NCBI GenBank assembly: GCA_024233215.1 | Contig: JACKPW010000021.1 | Span: 1 to 64,000 of the forward strand | Direction: 5' to 3' | Length of the DNA: 64,000 bases | Origin: Verrucomicrobiales bacterium | Lineage (GTDB): Bacteria; Verrucomicrobiota; Verrucomicrobiia; Limisphaerales; J093 | Shown here: positions 17,559 to 25,227 of the stretch, piece after piece | Layout of the letters: every line of letters begins with the position of its first letter | How positions within the stretch are numbered: position 1 is the stretch's first letter | The notes under the pieces: generated by a model | Database searches by the model: none | Told to the model about the DNA's origin: nothing | The model's input: the letters and a program-made list of their open reading frames with translations, nothing else | Position numbers and translations under genes: made by a program

Positions 17559-18551
17559 TCAGCGCGTGCCCGTCGCGTACGCGTCATACAGCTTCGCCAC
17601 GCCGGCGGCATCGGTGTCTCCCGCATGGAGGACGATGCGGTAATGCCAGGTTCGAGACTCGCCGCTGGGAATCGTGTAGTCGCCGGTGCCGGCAGGCTTC
17701 CTCTCGAAATCGTGGATGCCAAAAGGATTCGCTCCGAACAGGCCGTAGTCGCGCACGTGCCACCAGGTGGGGTGCCGGGGATTGCCGGGATGATCGAAGA
17801 TCGCCACGCCAACGGTCTGTCCCTCGACCGGCCCGGTGTAGTCGACCCATTTGGCGCGCTTGCCCCAGGTGGCGCCGTCGGTCACGCCTTCACTGTTCAC
17901 GATGTGGCCGGTGGGTTTGCCCACATTCTCCTTGTTCGGCTTGAGCCGCATGGTTTCCGTCAGGCGCAGGGCCATGGTCCCCTCCTTGGTGTCGCCAAAG
18001 ACGAGATCGCCGTGACTGGCTTTCACCGTAATGTCGAAGTCGATGATCTTGACGTCGCCCGGGGCGGAGAAGGTCATGGTCCGCACATCCGTGCCGAGCA
18101 CCTTGCCTTCCTTGCTTTCAAGGCGGTTCAAGGTCTGGATGACGCCTTCCTTGGGACCGGACGAGAGTTTCAGGAACTCCGCGTGAACGGTCCGACCCGC
18201 GTTGGCGGCCTCGGACCAGAGATCGACCCCGTTCACATCCCCGTGGGCGTACCAGAGCGATCGATGATGCGGATGGTCGCGGTCTTCTCCGGGGGCCTCC
18301 TCCATGGGCCAGTTGCGCGTCATGGGAAGCTCACCCGGACCCAGCACCGGATAGAGGAACGGCTTGGAGGCATCCTGATAATGATACTCGGTGAACAACT
18401 CGCCACCGATCTCCACCCGCACCTTGTCCCCGACCTGCTTCACGCTGACCCCGTCCGCAGCAACGGCAACCCCCGCCGTCATGAGGAATCCCGCCGCGAG
18501 GACACCGGCAAACGTACCGGCCTGATTCATCCGAAAAGGCTTGTTGAACAT
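17559..18551 (-). CDS. Secreted PmoA-like (DUF6807-type) protein
   Basis: This 330-residue protein has a signal peptide ending near AVAVAADG; ATGs at 18551 and 18530 are both possible. Characteristic segments are PFLYPVLGPGELPMTRNWP, EDRDHPHHRSLWYAHGDVNGVD, VAIFDHPGNPRHPTWWHVRDYG and FGANPFGIHDF. Databases often label this family 'PmoA' (methane oxygenase), but the name is a misnomer: it is unrelated to particulate methane monooxygenase and is found in sugar-catabolic loci of Planctomycetes, Verrucomicrobia and Bacteroidetes. The many conserved His and Asp residues suggest a metal- or carbohydrate-binding periplasmic enzyme, but the reaction is not known to me. First gene of a probable two-gene unit with the lectin-fold protein. 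Confidence 0.85.
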   Translation of the reverse strand: MFNKPFRMNQAGTFAGVLAAGFLMTAGVAVAADGVSVKQVGDKVRVEIGGELFTEYHYQDASKPFLYPVLGPGELPMTRNWPMEEAPGEDRDHPHHRSLWYAHGDVNGVDLWSEAANAGRTVHAEFLKLSSGPKEGVIQTLNRLESKEGKVLGTDVRTMTFSAPGDVKIIDFDITVKASHGDLVFGDTKEGTMALRLTETMRLKPNKENVGKPTGHIVNSEGVTDGATWGKRAKWVDYTGPVEGQTVGVAIFDHPGNPRHPTWWHVRDYGLFGANPFGIHDFERKPAGTGDYTIPSGESRTWHYRIVLHAGDTDAAGVAKLYDAYATGTR

Positions 18552-18647
18552 GCTTGGAAGGCTAGGCCCCGCCGGCTTTCGCGGTCAATGCGAAAGGGCC
18601 CTGCGAAAGGGCCCTTCGCCATGATGGGAGTCCGTTGACGCCACCCA

Positions 18648-18668
18648 ACCCGGGACGGGCCGTCCCCG
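18648..18668. repeat. GGGACGGGCCGTCCC palindrome, copy 1
   Basis: CCCGGGACGGGCCGTCCCC is identical to bases 47468-47486 at the 3' end of the HEAT-like gene. It can fold as GGGACG/CGTCCC. It lies just downstream of argH in the direction of transcription and may be a dispersed element rather than a terminator, as no T-tract follows. Confidence 0.5.
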
Positions 18669-18684
18669 CTCCGTCTTCCGCTCT

Positions 18685-20124
18685 TCACTGAGCCGTTTCT
18701 TGCGCCGGGGCCCTGAGTGCACGATGCCAGCGCTTGAGCTGCTTCCGAACCTCCTGCGTGCCGGGTGACCCGGGCAGCGTCCGCCGCGCCATTGCCGCCT
18801 TGAGGTCGAACACCTCCCGGGCATCCGCCCCGAAGGCCCCGCTGCACGTCTGGAGGTCGTCGACCGACAGCGCGTCGAGCGTGCAACGGCGCTGCTCCGC
18901 CAGGGCCACCACCTGCCCCACAACGTGGTGGGCTTCGCGAAACGGGACCCCCTTGCGCACCAGGTAATCGGCCAGATCGGTTGCCAGCAGGAGCGGATCG
19001 GCGGCCGCGGCCGCGCAAACCTCCGCATTTACGGAGGTGTTGAGCATCATCTGCGCGGTCAGCCGCACACAGGCCCGGACCGTGTCCGCCGTGTCGAAGA
19101 GGCGCTCCTTGTCCTCCTGCAGGTCGCGGTTGTAGGTCATCGGCAGGCCCTTGAGCAACGCGAGCAGGGAGACCAGGTTGCCGATCACGCGGGCCGATTT
19201 CCCCCGGGTCAACTCCGCCACATCCGGGTTCTTCTTCTGCGGCATGAGGGAGGAACCAGTGGTGAAGGCATCGGCGATCCGGATGAAACCGAACTCAGCG
19301 CTCGACCACAGGACGAGATCCTCGGCCAACCGTGACAGGTGCACGGCGATCAACGCTGCGGCGGCACAAAACTCGACGACGAAATCGCGGTCGCTCACGG
19401 CGTCCATGGAATTGGCACTCAGGCACGCCCGGCCCTTGGCGTCTGTAAAGCTGAGCAGCTTCGCCACCATTGAGCGGTCCAGCGGCAGGGTGCTGCCGGC
19501 GAGCGCACCGCTTCCAAGGGGGCACACGTTCACGCGCTCCAGGGCGTCCTCCAACCGGGCCCGGTCGCGATCGAACATCTCCACGTAGGCCAGGAGGTGA
19601 TGGGCGAAGTGCACCGGTTGGCCGCGCTGGAGGTGCGTGTAGCCCGGGATGAGGACCTTCGATTCACGTGCCGCCAGGGCCACCAGCGACCGCTGCAATC
19701 CGGTCAACTCGTCTCCCAGCAGCCGGATTTCATCCCGCAACCACATGCGCATGTCCAGCGCCACCTGGTCGTTGCGTGAGCGCCCGGTGTGAAGTTTGGC
19801 GCCCGCCGGCACCCGCCGGGTGAGCTCCGCCTCGATGTTCATGTGAACATCCTCCAGCTCGGGCTTCCACTTGAACCGCCCCTCACGGATGTCCTCTCCG
19901 ATCGCCTCGAGCCCGTCCACAATCGCCTTCAACTCCGCCTCGGTCAGCAGCCCCACCTTCGCCAGCATCGTGGCATGAACCATCGAGCCGAGGATGTCAT
20001 GGCGCCAGAGCCGCCAGTCGAAGGAGATCGACTCGGAAAACCGCTGCACTTCCACGGACATCCCGTGGGCGAACCGCCCGCTGCGGGACAACGGAGACGA
20101 CTTGGTTGGTTGCTTCCTCTTCAT
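18685..20124 (-). CDS. argH: Argininosuccinate lyase
   Basis: The enzyme cleaves argininosuccinate to arginine and fumarate, the last step of arginine synthesis. Its 479 residues are typical. It carries the superfamily signature GSSLMPQKKNP (290-300) with the catalytic serine, LHTGRSRNDQ (111-120) for substrate binding, and YTHLQRGQP (162-170) with the conserved His. The start ATG (MKRKQPTKSS) follows an intergenic stretch with a short hairpin. argG is not adjacent. The gene lies on the same strand as the operon upstream (20211-24537), but an 86-bp gap and unrelated function suggest separate control. Confidence 0.97.
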   Translation of the reverse strand: MKRKQPTKSSPLSRSGRFAHGMSVEVQRFSESISFDWRLWRHDILGSMVHATMLAKVGLLTEAELKAIVDGLEAIGEDIREGRFKWKPELEDVHMNIEAELTRRVPAGAKLHTGRSRNDQVALDMRMWLRDEIRLLGDELTGLQRSLVALAARESKVLIPGYTHLQRGQPVHFAHHLLAYVEMFDRDRARLEDALERVNVCPLGSGALAGSTLPLDRSMVAKLLSFTDAKGRACLSANSMDAVSDRDFVVEFCAAAALIAVHLSRLAEDLVLWSSAEFGFIRIADAFTTGSSLMPQKKNPDVAELTRGKSARVIGNLVSLLALLKGLPMTYNRDLQEDKERLFDTADTVRACVRLTAQMMLNTSVNAEVCAAAAADPLLLATDLADYLVRKGVPFREAHHVVGQVVALAEQRRCTLDALSVDDLQTCSGAFGADAREVFDLKAAMARRTLPGSPGTQEVRKQLKRWHRALRAPAQETAQ

Positions 20125-20210
20125 GCCCTTGCCAATTCAGTGGATCCTACCCACCCCCACGACCGTGGCAAGTTCGCGAATTCCTCCGCGAACAGCCTCG
20201 GACGAGGATC

Positions 20211-21152
20211 TCACTGGAACCGTCCCCCCTCGTCCTCGTCCTGATCCTCATCTCCATCCTCATCCTGGTGCTCTTCCTCCTCCTCTTCCGGTTCCTCCTC
20301 CGCACCGGCAAAGGGATTGCCCGGCTGCGGTTCATGGGTCGGCTCCCGGTCCGGTTCGTCGAACGGCGTCTCTGTGCCCTGCCGTGGCAGGCACCAGGGA
20401 GCGATGAGAAGCATCGGAACGGTGATCCCCAGCAGCAGCAGGAGCACGCCCAATGCCACCGGCAGACTCAGATAACGAAAGCCATACAGGTAAATCGCGA
20501 CGGCCAGCAGGGCGGACCCCGGCAAAAACGACGCCACTGCCACCCACCATCCGGTCACCAGACCCGCACGCCGCCCCAAAACGCGCCCCATCCCGCTGAG
20601 AACGGGCGCCAGCACCAGGGCCATCATCCCCCATACCAGCCAGGTCAGAAGCGTCGTACCAAGAAACACCGCGGCGTAAAGGTGCGGTCGCCAGGCCCGC
20701 CACAACGGGTCCAGGACGCCGGGGTCCAGGTCAATGACGTAGCCGGCGGGGTATGCCAGCCGAAGGTGGCCCGCCATCCAGGTGATCCACACGGCGCGGG
20801 AGGTGAACTCCACGTGAAGGTCGGCCGCCTGCACACCGGGGGCATCCGCCTCCGCCCCGCCGGCGGCGGAAAGGTACATGTTGTCCGCCAGCATGCGCCG
20901 GCCGCCTTCCGGCCACTTGAGCACTCCTCCGTCGAGCGCGGCGCCGGGAGGCATCCGCAGGATCGCCTCCTCGACCGCGGGAAACCAGCCCACATGCACC
21001 AATCGCCAGGCAGCGCCGCCAATCAGGGCCGAGGTCAGCAGCGCAATGACCGCAAGCCAGCCCCGGCGAAACACCGCCATCCGGGCGGCCCGCCCTGGCG
21101 TGAGGGGAAGCCAGGGGACGGCCGTCGGGGTGGATTCAGTGTCCGCTTCCAT
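20211..21152 (-). CDS. Membrane protein with a highly acidic C-terminal tail
   Basis: This 313-residue protein of no recognised family has a membrane segment at about 29-50, a soluble (probably periplasmic) domain of about 100 residues, then three to four further membrane segments (about 160-255, rich in Leu/Val). A cytoplasmic tail follows in which residues about 285-309 are almost only Glu and Asp (EEEPEEEEEEHQDEDGDEDQ). The tail is encoded by a low-complexity CTC/ATC repeat tract. It is the last gene of the rluB-SH3-folD-DUF6941 unit, 27 bp after the preceding stop. The acidic tail could bind cations or basic proteins; that is a guess. Confidence 0.75.
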   Translation of the reverse strand: MEADTESTPTAVPWLPLTPGRAARMAVFRRGWLAVIALLTSALIGGAAWRLVHVGWFPAVEEAILRMPPGAALDGGVLKWPEGGRRMLADNMYLSAAGGAEADAPGVQAADLHVEFTSRAVWITWMAGHLRLAYPAGYVIDLDPGVLDPLWRAWRPHLYAAVFLGTTLLTWLVWGMMALVLAPVLSGMGRVLGRRAGLVTGWWVAVASFLPGSALLAVAIYLYGFRYLSLPVALGVLLLLLGITVPMLLIAPWCLPRQGTETPFDEPDREPTHEPQPGNPFAGAEEEPEEEEEEHQDEDGDEDQDEDEGGRFQ

Positions 21153-21179
21153 CGGGAGGAGCGGCCATCCCGGGAGGAC

Positions 21180-21632
21180 CTACTCGGGTTGTTCCCCGGC
21201 AGGCTCCTCGGGCGGCGGGGTTCCGGGCCTTGGCGGCGGCGGTTGATGAATCACCGGCACCGGGTAGCGCAGCTTCATCACATCGTCCACCAGCACCTCA
21301 ACGTGGTAGATCCCCGCGGTGGCAAACTCCACCTGGGTCAGCATTGAAACGTTGATCGCGTGATGGGTGGCCTCCTTCAGGCCGAACCGGATCTGGCTCT
21401 GCCGCAGGGCGGTGCTGCCGTCCGGCGCCACCAAGCGCACCTGCTCGGTGAAATCGCCGACCCCGGCGGTCCAGCGGTTGAAGATGCAGAGCCGCGCCGC
21501 GGTCACGGGCAGCTTGGGCAACCGGATCAGGCCGATGACACCAATGATGATGAAGTTGCCCGTGGCTTCCTGTCGGACGTCCTCGCAAAGGAGCGAGGCC
21601 TGCAGGTCGGGGAGGATTCGTGAGGGTCGCAT
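21180..21632 (-). CDS. DUF6941-like conserved hypothetical protein
   Basis: This 150-residue cytoplasmic protein begins MRPSRILPDLQASLLCEDVR, a pattern (LL-CEDVRQE-x-GK-x-IIG-V) typical of the DUF6941 family of short beta-rich proteins. It ends in a Pro-rich tail (PPPPRPGTPPPEEP). No catalytic residues are apparent. It follows folD with a 21-bp gap and precedes the acidic-tailed membrane protein gene, so it is probably translated from the same mRNA. The function is unknown. Confidence 0.72.
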   Translation of the reverse strand: MRPSRILPDLQASLLCEDVRQEATGNFIIIGVIGLIRLPKLPVTAARLCIFNRWTAGVGDFTEQVRLVAPDGSTALRQSQIRFGLKEATHHAINVSMLTQVEFATAGIYHVEVLVDDVMKLRYPVPVIHQPPPPRPGTPPPEEPAGEQPE

Positions 21633-21653
21633 GGAGTCTTGTTAAAGGGGAAT

Positions 21654-22550
21654 TCAAGCGCGAGCCGCGGTGGCGGCTTCGGCGGAGCGAACGGTGTTTT
21701 GCAGCAGCATGGCAATGGTCATGGGACCGACACCGCCCGGATTCGGAGTGATGCGTCCGGCAACCGGCCGGATGGCGGCGAAATCGATGTCGCCCACCAG
21801 GCGGTAGCCCTTGGGCGCGGCGGGATCGTCCACGCGGTTCACCCCCACGTCAATCACCACGGCACCTTTTTTCACCATGTCCGCCTTGACGAACTCCGCC
21901 ACCCCCATCGCCGCCACGAGGATGTCGGCCCGCCGGCAATGCGCCGCGATGTCGCGCGAACGCGAATGACAGACCGTCACGGTGGCATCGGCATGCGGGG
22001 CTTTCTGCATCAACAGCGCCGCCAACGGCTTGCCCACGATGTTGCCGCGCCCGAGCACCACCACCTCCGCCCCCGCAACCGGCACCCCGGAGCGGACGAG
22101 GAGTTCGTGCACGCCGGCAGGGGTGCAGGGCACAAATCCCGAAGGATCGCCCAACACCAGCTTGCCCATGTTGACCGGATGGAACCCATCGACGTCCTTG
22201 CCGGGGGCAACGGCGGAATACACCCGGGCCCCGTCGATGTGCCGGGGCAACGGCGCCTGCACCAGAATGCCGTGCACGGCGGCATCCGCGTTGAGCTTTT
22301 CGATGAGCGCCAGCAGTTCCGCTTCCGGGGCGTCCCCTGCCAGCACGTGGGTCGTGGACTGGATGCCGAGTTTGGCGGACATCCGCTCCTTCATGCCGAC
22401 GTAGACCTGGGAGGCCGGGTCCTCGCCAACCCGGATGAAAACCAGGCCCGGCACCACGCCGCGTTCGCGGAGTGCGGCCACGCGTGCGCCGGTGCTTTCG
22501 TGTACTTCGGCGGCAATGGCCCGCCCATCGATCAGGTTGGAATCACTCAT
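21654..22550 (-). CDS. folD: Bifunctional methylenetetrahydrofolate dehydrogenase/cyclohydrolase
   Basis: FolD interconverts 5,10-methylene-, 5,10-methenyl- and 10-formyl-tetrahydrofolate for one-carbon supply. The 298 residues are close to the usual 285. The active-site Tyr/Lys pair lies in SQVYVGMKERM (Y50, K54), and family motifs are DVDGFHPVNMGKL, VVVLGRGNIVGKP (NADP-binding turn; R in place of the more common S) and PGGVGPMT (271-278). The start codon shares a base with the stop of the SH3 protein gene (TGATG), so the two are translationally coupled. Confidence 0.97.
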   Translation of the reverse strand: MSDSNLIDGRAIAAEVHESTGARVAALRERGVVPGLVFIRVGEDPASQVYVGMKERMSAKLGIQSTTHVLAGDAPEAELLALIEKLNADAAVHGILVQAPLPRHIDGARVYSAVAPGKDVDGFHPVNMGKLVLGDPSGFVPCTPAGVHELLVRSGVPVAGAEVVVLGRGNIVGKPLAALLMQKAPHADATVTVCHSRSRDIAAHCRRADILVAAMGVAEFVKADMVKKGAVVIDVGVNRVDDPAAPKGYRLVGDIDFAAIRPVAGRITPNPGGVGPMTIAMLLQNTVRSAEAATAARA

Positions 22551-23722
22551 CAGGGAGCGAGGGAAATGCGTTCAACGAAAAGGACCGCGCAATTGGGCCA
22601 GCGCGGATCAATGAACTCCTCCCCGCGCACCCGTACCCGGCGGCGATGGAATCGCTTGAGGTCGATCTTGGAATTGGCGGGATACAAGTAGACCAGACGG
22701 TCGCCGGTGGCGGAATGCCGCAATTCGAACTCCCCGGGCGCCTGGATGCTGAGGGTCCGTTTCACGATGCCCTCGCGAATCGCGACGCGACGCGGGGTCG
22801 CCGGAACCGAACCCGGATCGATGGAGACCACCGGGATCGCGGGCGCCGGTGTCAGGGGAGCAACCGGAACGGGTTCCTCGGGAAGGTCCACCGGTTTCTC
22901 GGAGGATTCGGCAGGTGCCGCGGTCACAGGGGCCGCTTCCTCCACGACCGGGGACGGGGTCGAAATGGGGGGGGAATCGGTTTCAACCGGGGCGCCGGAG
23001 AGCTCCCCGGACGAGGTGGCCAAGTTGTCCGATGCCGGGGTGGACGGCGGAGTGGAGGGAGTGGTTTCGGGTGCCGTACCGGACAGGGCGGTCGGTGCCG
23101 GCTCCGTTGAGGCAGGTGGCACCGGCGCGGGCACGGCGTCCGGTTGTCCCTGCCCCGTTGGGGGAAGTGAGCCTTCCATTGCCGGCACGGCCTGGGGCGC
23201 GGGGGATTCCGTCGCCCCCACGGGTTCTCCGACGCGCAACTTCACCGTCTCCAGATACTCGCTGGCCACGTAACCGTAGGCACCGATGGGTGCCTTGATT
23301 TCGAGCCAGTTGCCTTCCCGCCGGATTTGCTCCACGCGTTCCCCCTTCAACAACACCCCCACGATGTCGTGCTGTTCTCCCTTGCCGGAACGAATGTTCA
23401 AGAGGCGCGTGGTGACCTCGCCGGAGTCCGGGTCCACGAAGTCGCCGAAAACCCACAACGGGGTCCCGGACGGCAGCGCAATCCGGCTCCATAGTCCTTG
23501 CGAACCGTCCAACCGGGGCCCGGCAACCTCCTCGAGGACGGTCACCCGCCTGCCCTTGGAAAGCTGCAGGATCACCTCACTGCGGGGCTCGGGACGTCCC
23601 CGGACATTCACCTCGTCGGCAATCGGCACGGCCGTCCGGGCAGTGATGGCGGCACGGGCCGCGGGTTGGCTGGAGAGCGCCAGACACGCCCCAAGGAATG
23701 CGGTATGCAGCGCGCGCGTCAT
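22550..23722 (-). CDS. Secreted SH3-domain (SH3b) protein with Pro/Thr-rich linker
   Basis: This 390-residue protein has a signal peptide (about 1-24), then two bacterial SH3-like domains: ADEVNVRGRPEPRSEVILQL (about 35-95) and TRLLNIRSGKGEQHDIVGVL (about 105-160), the latter ending GAYGYVASEYLETV. A disordered Pro/Ser/Thr/Ala stretch (about 170-305) leads to a C-terminal domain of about 85 residues (REGIVKRTLSIQAPGEFEL...). SH3b domains often bind cell wall peptides. The ATG overlaps the rluB stop as ATGA and its own stop overlaps the folD start, so the three genes form one unit. Confidence 0.85.
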   Translation of the reverse strand: MTRALHTAFLGACLALSSQPAARAAITARTAVPIADEVNVRGRPEPRSEVILQLSKGRRVTVLEEVAGPRLDGSQGLWSRIALPSGTPLWVFGDFVDPDSGEVTTRLLNIRSGKGEQHDIVGVLLKGERVEQIRREGNWLEIKAPIGAYGYVASEYLETVKLRVGEPVGATESPAPQAVPAMEGSLPPTGQGQPDAVPAPVPPASTEPAPTALSGTAPETTPSTPPSTPASDNLATSSGELSGAPVETDSPPISTPSPVVEEAAPVTAAPAESSEKPVDLPEEPVPVAPLTPAPAIPVVSIDPGSVPATPRRVAIREGIVKRTLSIQAPGEFELRHSATGDRLVYLYPANSKIDLKRFHRRRVRVRGEEFIDPRWPNCAVLFVERISLAP

Positions 23723-24537
23723 CGTGGCGCCACCTTAGCAGGTCGCCGCGCCCGCCTGTCAATGGCGCTCCGCCGCGCGGACGGGGCTTCCCCGTGCCCC
23801 GCGCCCGCCAGCAACGCGGAAACTTCCTGGGAGTTCAGGAACCGCCAGCGACCCACCGGCAGTTCCCCGAGGCGCAGCGGGCCAATCTGTTCCCGCACCA
23901 GACGCTCCACCCGCAATCCCAGCACCTGGAACATGCGCCGAATCTCGCGGTTCTTCCCCTCGCGCAACACCAGTCGCACCCGGCTCCGACGGTTGTTCGC
24001 CGTCAACACCTCCACTGCCTCCGCCTGCAGCAGTTCCCCCTGCTCACGAATCCCCCGGACCAGCGCAGCCCCCATCTCCTCGGTGACGCGGCCGTTCAGG
24101 ATTGCGAGATAGGTCTTCCGAACGCCGTGGCGCGGATGGGCGATCCGCAGGGCGAATTCACCGTCGTTGGTCAGTAACAAAAGCCCCTCGCTCGCGCGGT
24201 CCAAACGGCCCACCGGATAGACCCCCTGCCATTCCTCCGGCAGCAGTTCCATGATCACCGGATGACTCCCCTGCTCCCGCCGGCTGCAGACGTACCCCGG
24301 CGGCTTGTGCATCGCCAGGTAAAGCCGCCGCTTGGGTCTGACCGGCGCGCCGTCCACCCGGACATCGCTCCGGCCGGGCACCACCTTGCTCCCGAGCAAC
24401 CGGACCACGTGACCGTCCACCGTGACCCGCCCCTCGAGGATCAACGTCTCCGAGGCCCGACGCGACGCGACCCCCGCCTCCGCCAGGTACTTCTGGAGGC
24501 GAACCGGGGAATTCTCGGGATCAGGAGTGGTACTCAC
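23719..24537 (-). CDS. rluB: RluB/RsuA-family rRNA pseudouridine synthase
   Basis: The product isomerises a specific uridine in rRNA (RluB-type: 23S; RsuA-type: 16S). An N-terminal S4 RNA-binding domain (VRLQKYLAEAGVASRRASE) is followed by the catalytic core with the active-site Asp in VYPVGRLDRASEGLLLLTND and the later VREGKNREIRRM-type segment (LREGKNREIRRMFQVLG). I place the start at the GTG at 24537 (272 residues). The longer TTG-initiated frame begins inside the T-rich run of a strong terminator hairpin at 24556-24597, which makes it unlikely. The C-terminal 35 residues are Arg/Ala-rich. First gene of the operon leading to folD. Confidence 0.92.
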   Translation of the reverse strand: MSTTPDPENSPVRLQKYLAEAGVASRRASETLILEGRVTVDGHVVRLLGSKVVPGRSDVRVDGAPVRPKRRLYLAMHKPPGYVCSRREQGSHPVIMELLPEEWQGVYPVGRLDRASEGLLLLTNDGEFALRIAHPRHGVRKTYLAILNGRVTEEMGAALVRGIREQGELLQAEAVEVLTANNRRSRVRLVLREGKNREIRRMFQVLGLRVERLVREQIGPLRLGELPVGRWRFLNSQEVSALLAGAGHGEAPSARRSAIDRRARRPAKVAPR

Positions 24538-24555
24538 GAGGGGCTGCGACCGGAT

Positions 24556-24597
24556 GAAACAAAGCAACAGCGCCCCACGGATTGCTCCGGGGCGCTG
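24556..24597 (-). terminator. Rho-independent terminator of the small basic protein gene
   Basis: Read on the minus strand: CAGCGCCCC, a 12-base loop, then GGGGCGCTG, a perfect 9-bp GC-rich stem, followed at once by TTGCTTTGTTT. It sits about 75 bp after the stop of the small basic protein gene and 18 bp before the chosen rluB start. It therefore separates the two transcription units and argues against the upstream TTG start of rluB. Confidence 0.85.
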
Positions 24598-24672
24598 CCT
24601 GAAAGCCGGTTTCCTTCAAGGGACGAAGACCGACGGGGATGCTGGCGCTCGTGCGAACGCGGCCGGGGCGGT

Positions 24673-24828
24673 CTATTCCGGCGGCTTGGTCTTCGGCAGA
24701 CCGGTCACCCGGTCGCCATCCTTCCACTTCCCACGTTTCTTGAGCAACTCGACGCGTTCCATGCGTTTGAGCACGCTTCGCTTCGCGCCGAGGCTGGAAC
24801 CGCTCTTGAGACTGTTGTGCAGCGACAT
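24673..24828 (-). CDS. Chlamydiae/Verrucomicrobia-type small basic protein
   Basis: A 51-residue ORF starts at ATG 24828 with MSLHNSLKSGSSLGAKRSVL, continues with the basic stretch KRMERVELLKKRGKWKDGDR and ends VTGLPKTKPPE. It is Lys/Arg-rich and has exactly the style of the small basic protein family known from Chlamydiae and Verrucomicrobia, in which SL-x-NSL-x-x-x-x-x-L-x-RHRSVLxRxERI-x-L-x-x-x-x-W-x-GLPK is typical. The role is not established; the composition suggests RNA or ribosome association. It is followed by a strong terminator and is easily missed because of its size. This gene is also the best phylum marker in the window. Confidence 0.85.
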   Translation of the reverse strand: MSLHNSLKSGSSLGAKRSVLKRMERVELLKKRGKWKDGDRVTGLPKTKPPE

Positions 24829-25227
24829 GTCGTTCTTGAATCAGATCTGGTCCGCGCCCGCGGACAAAGAGCCGTGTTTCTAACACACCCGGCCAACCCT
24901 GCAACCTGATTTTCCCGGATTTTGCGGGTCCTCCATCCACGGCGTGGCGGCGAACCGGCGTTCGCCGAAGCTTCCTGTGTTCCGACTGATTGACCTCCGG
25001 CGAACGCCGGTTCGCCGCCACGGGGGAGACGGGTTTCAGAGCGCGGGTTTCAGGTTTCAGGGAGGCCGCGATGCCGGTTTCACCTTCGTCTGCCCTTCGG
25101 ATTTCGGGCTTCCGCCCTGCTTCGGACTTCGGATTTCGGGCTTCGGATTTCGGATCTGCCCGCCCCCCGACCTGATTCCGGCTGACCCGGCTCGCCAATC
25201 CCCGGGGACCATCGTAGGCTGCCGGCC
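24829..25227. repeat. Intergenic region with a perfect 25-bp inverted repeat and a CTTCGGATTTCGG array
   Basis: Bases 24943-24967 (CGTGGCGGCGAACCGGCGTT...) and 24998-25022 are exact reverse complements 25 bp long, separated by 30 bp: the best-preserved pair of REP-like family B. Bases about 25094-25155 hold a degenerate array of CTTCGGATTTCGGG units, related to 47491-47520 and (inverted) 53233-53266. Short GGTTTCAG repeats lie at 25033-25060. Promoters for the divergent flanking genes must be here but are not recognisable. No gene is seen. Confidence 0.8.

Noticed and set aside
17559..18551. Annotation as a methane monooxygenase subunit because of the 'PmoA' family label
   Set aside because: The protein is soluble and secreted, with no similarity to the membrane-bound particulate monooxygenase; the label is a database misnomer.
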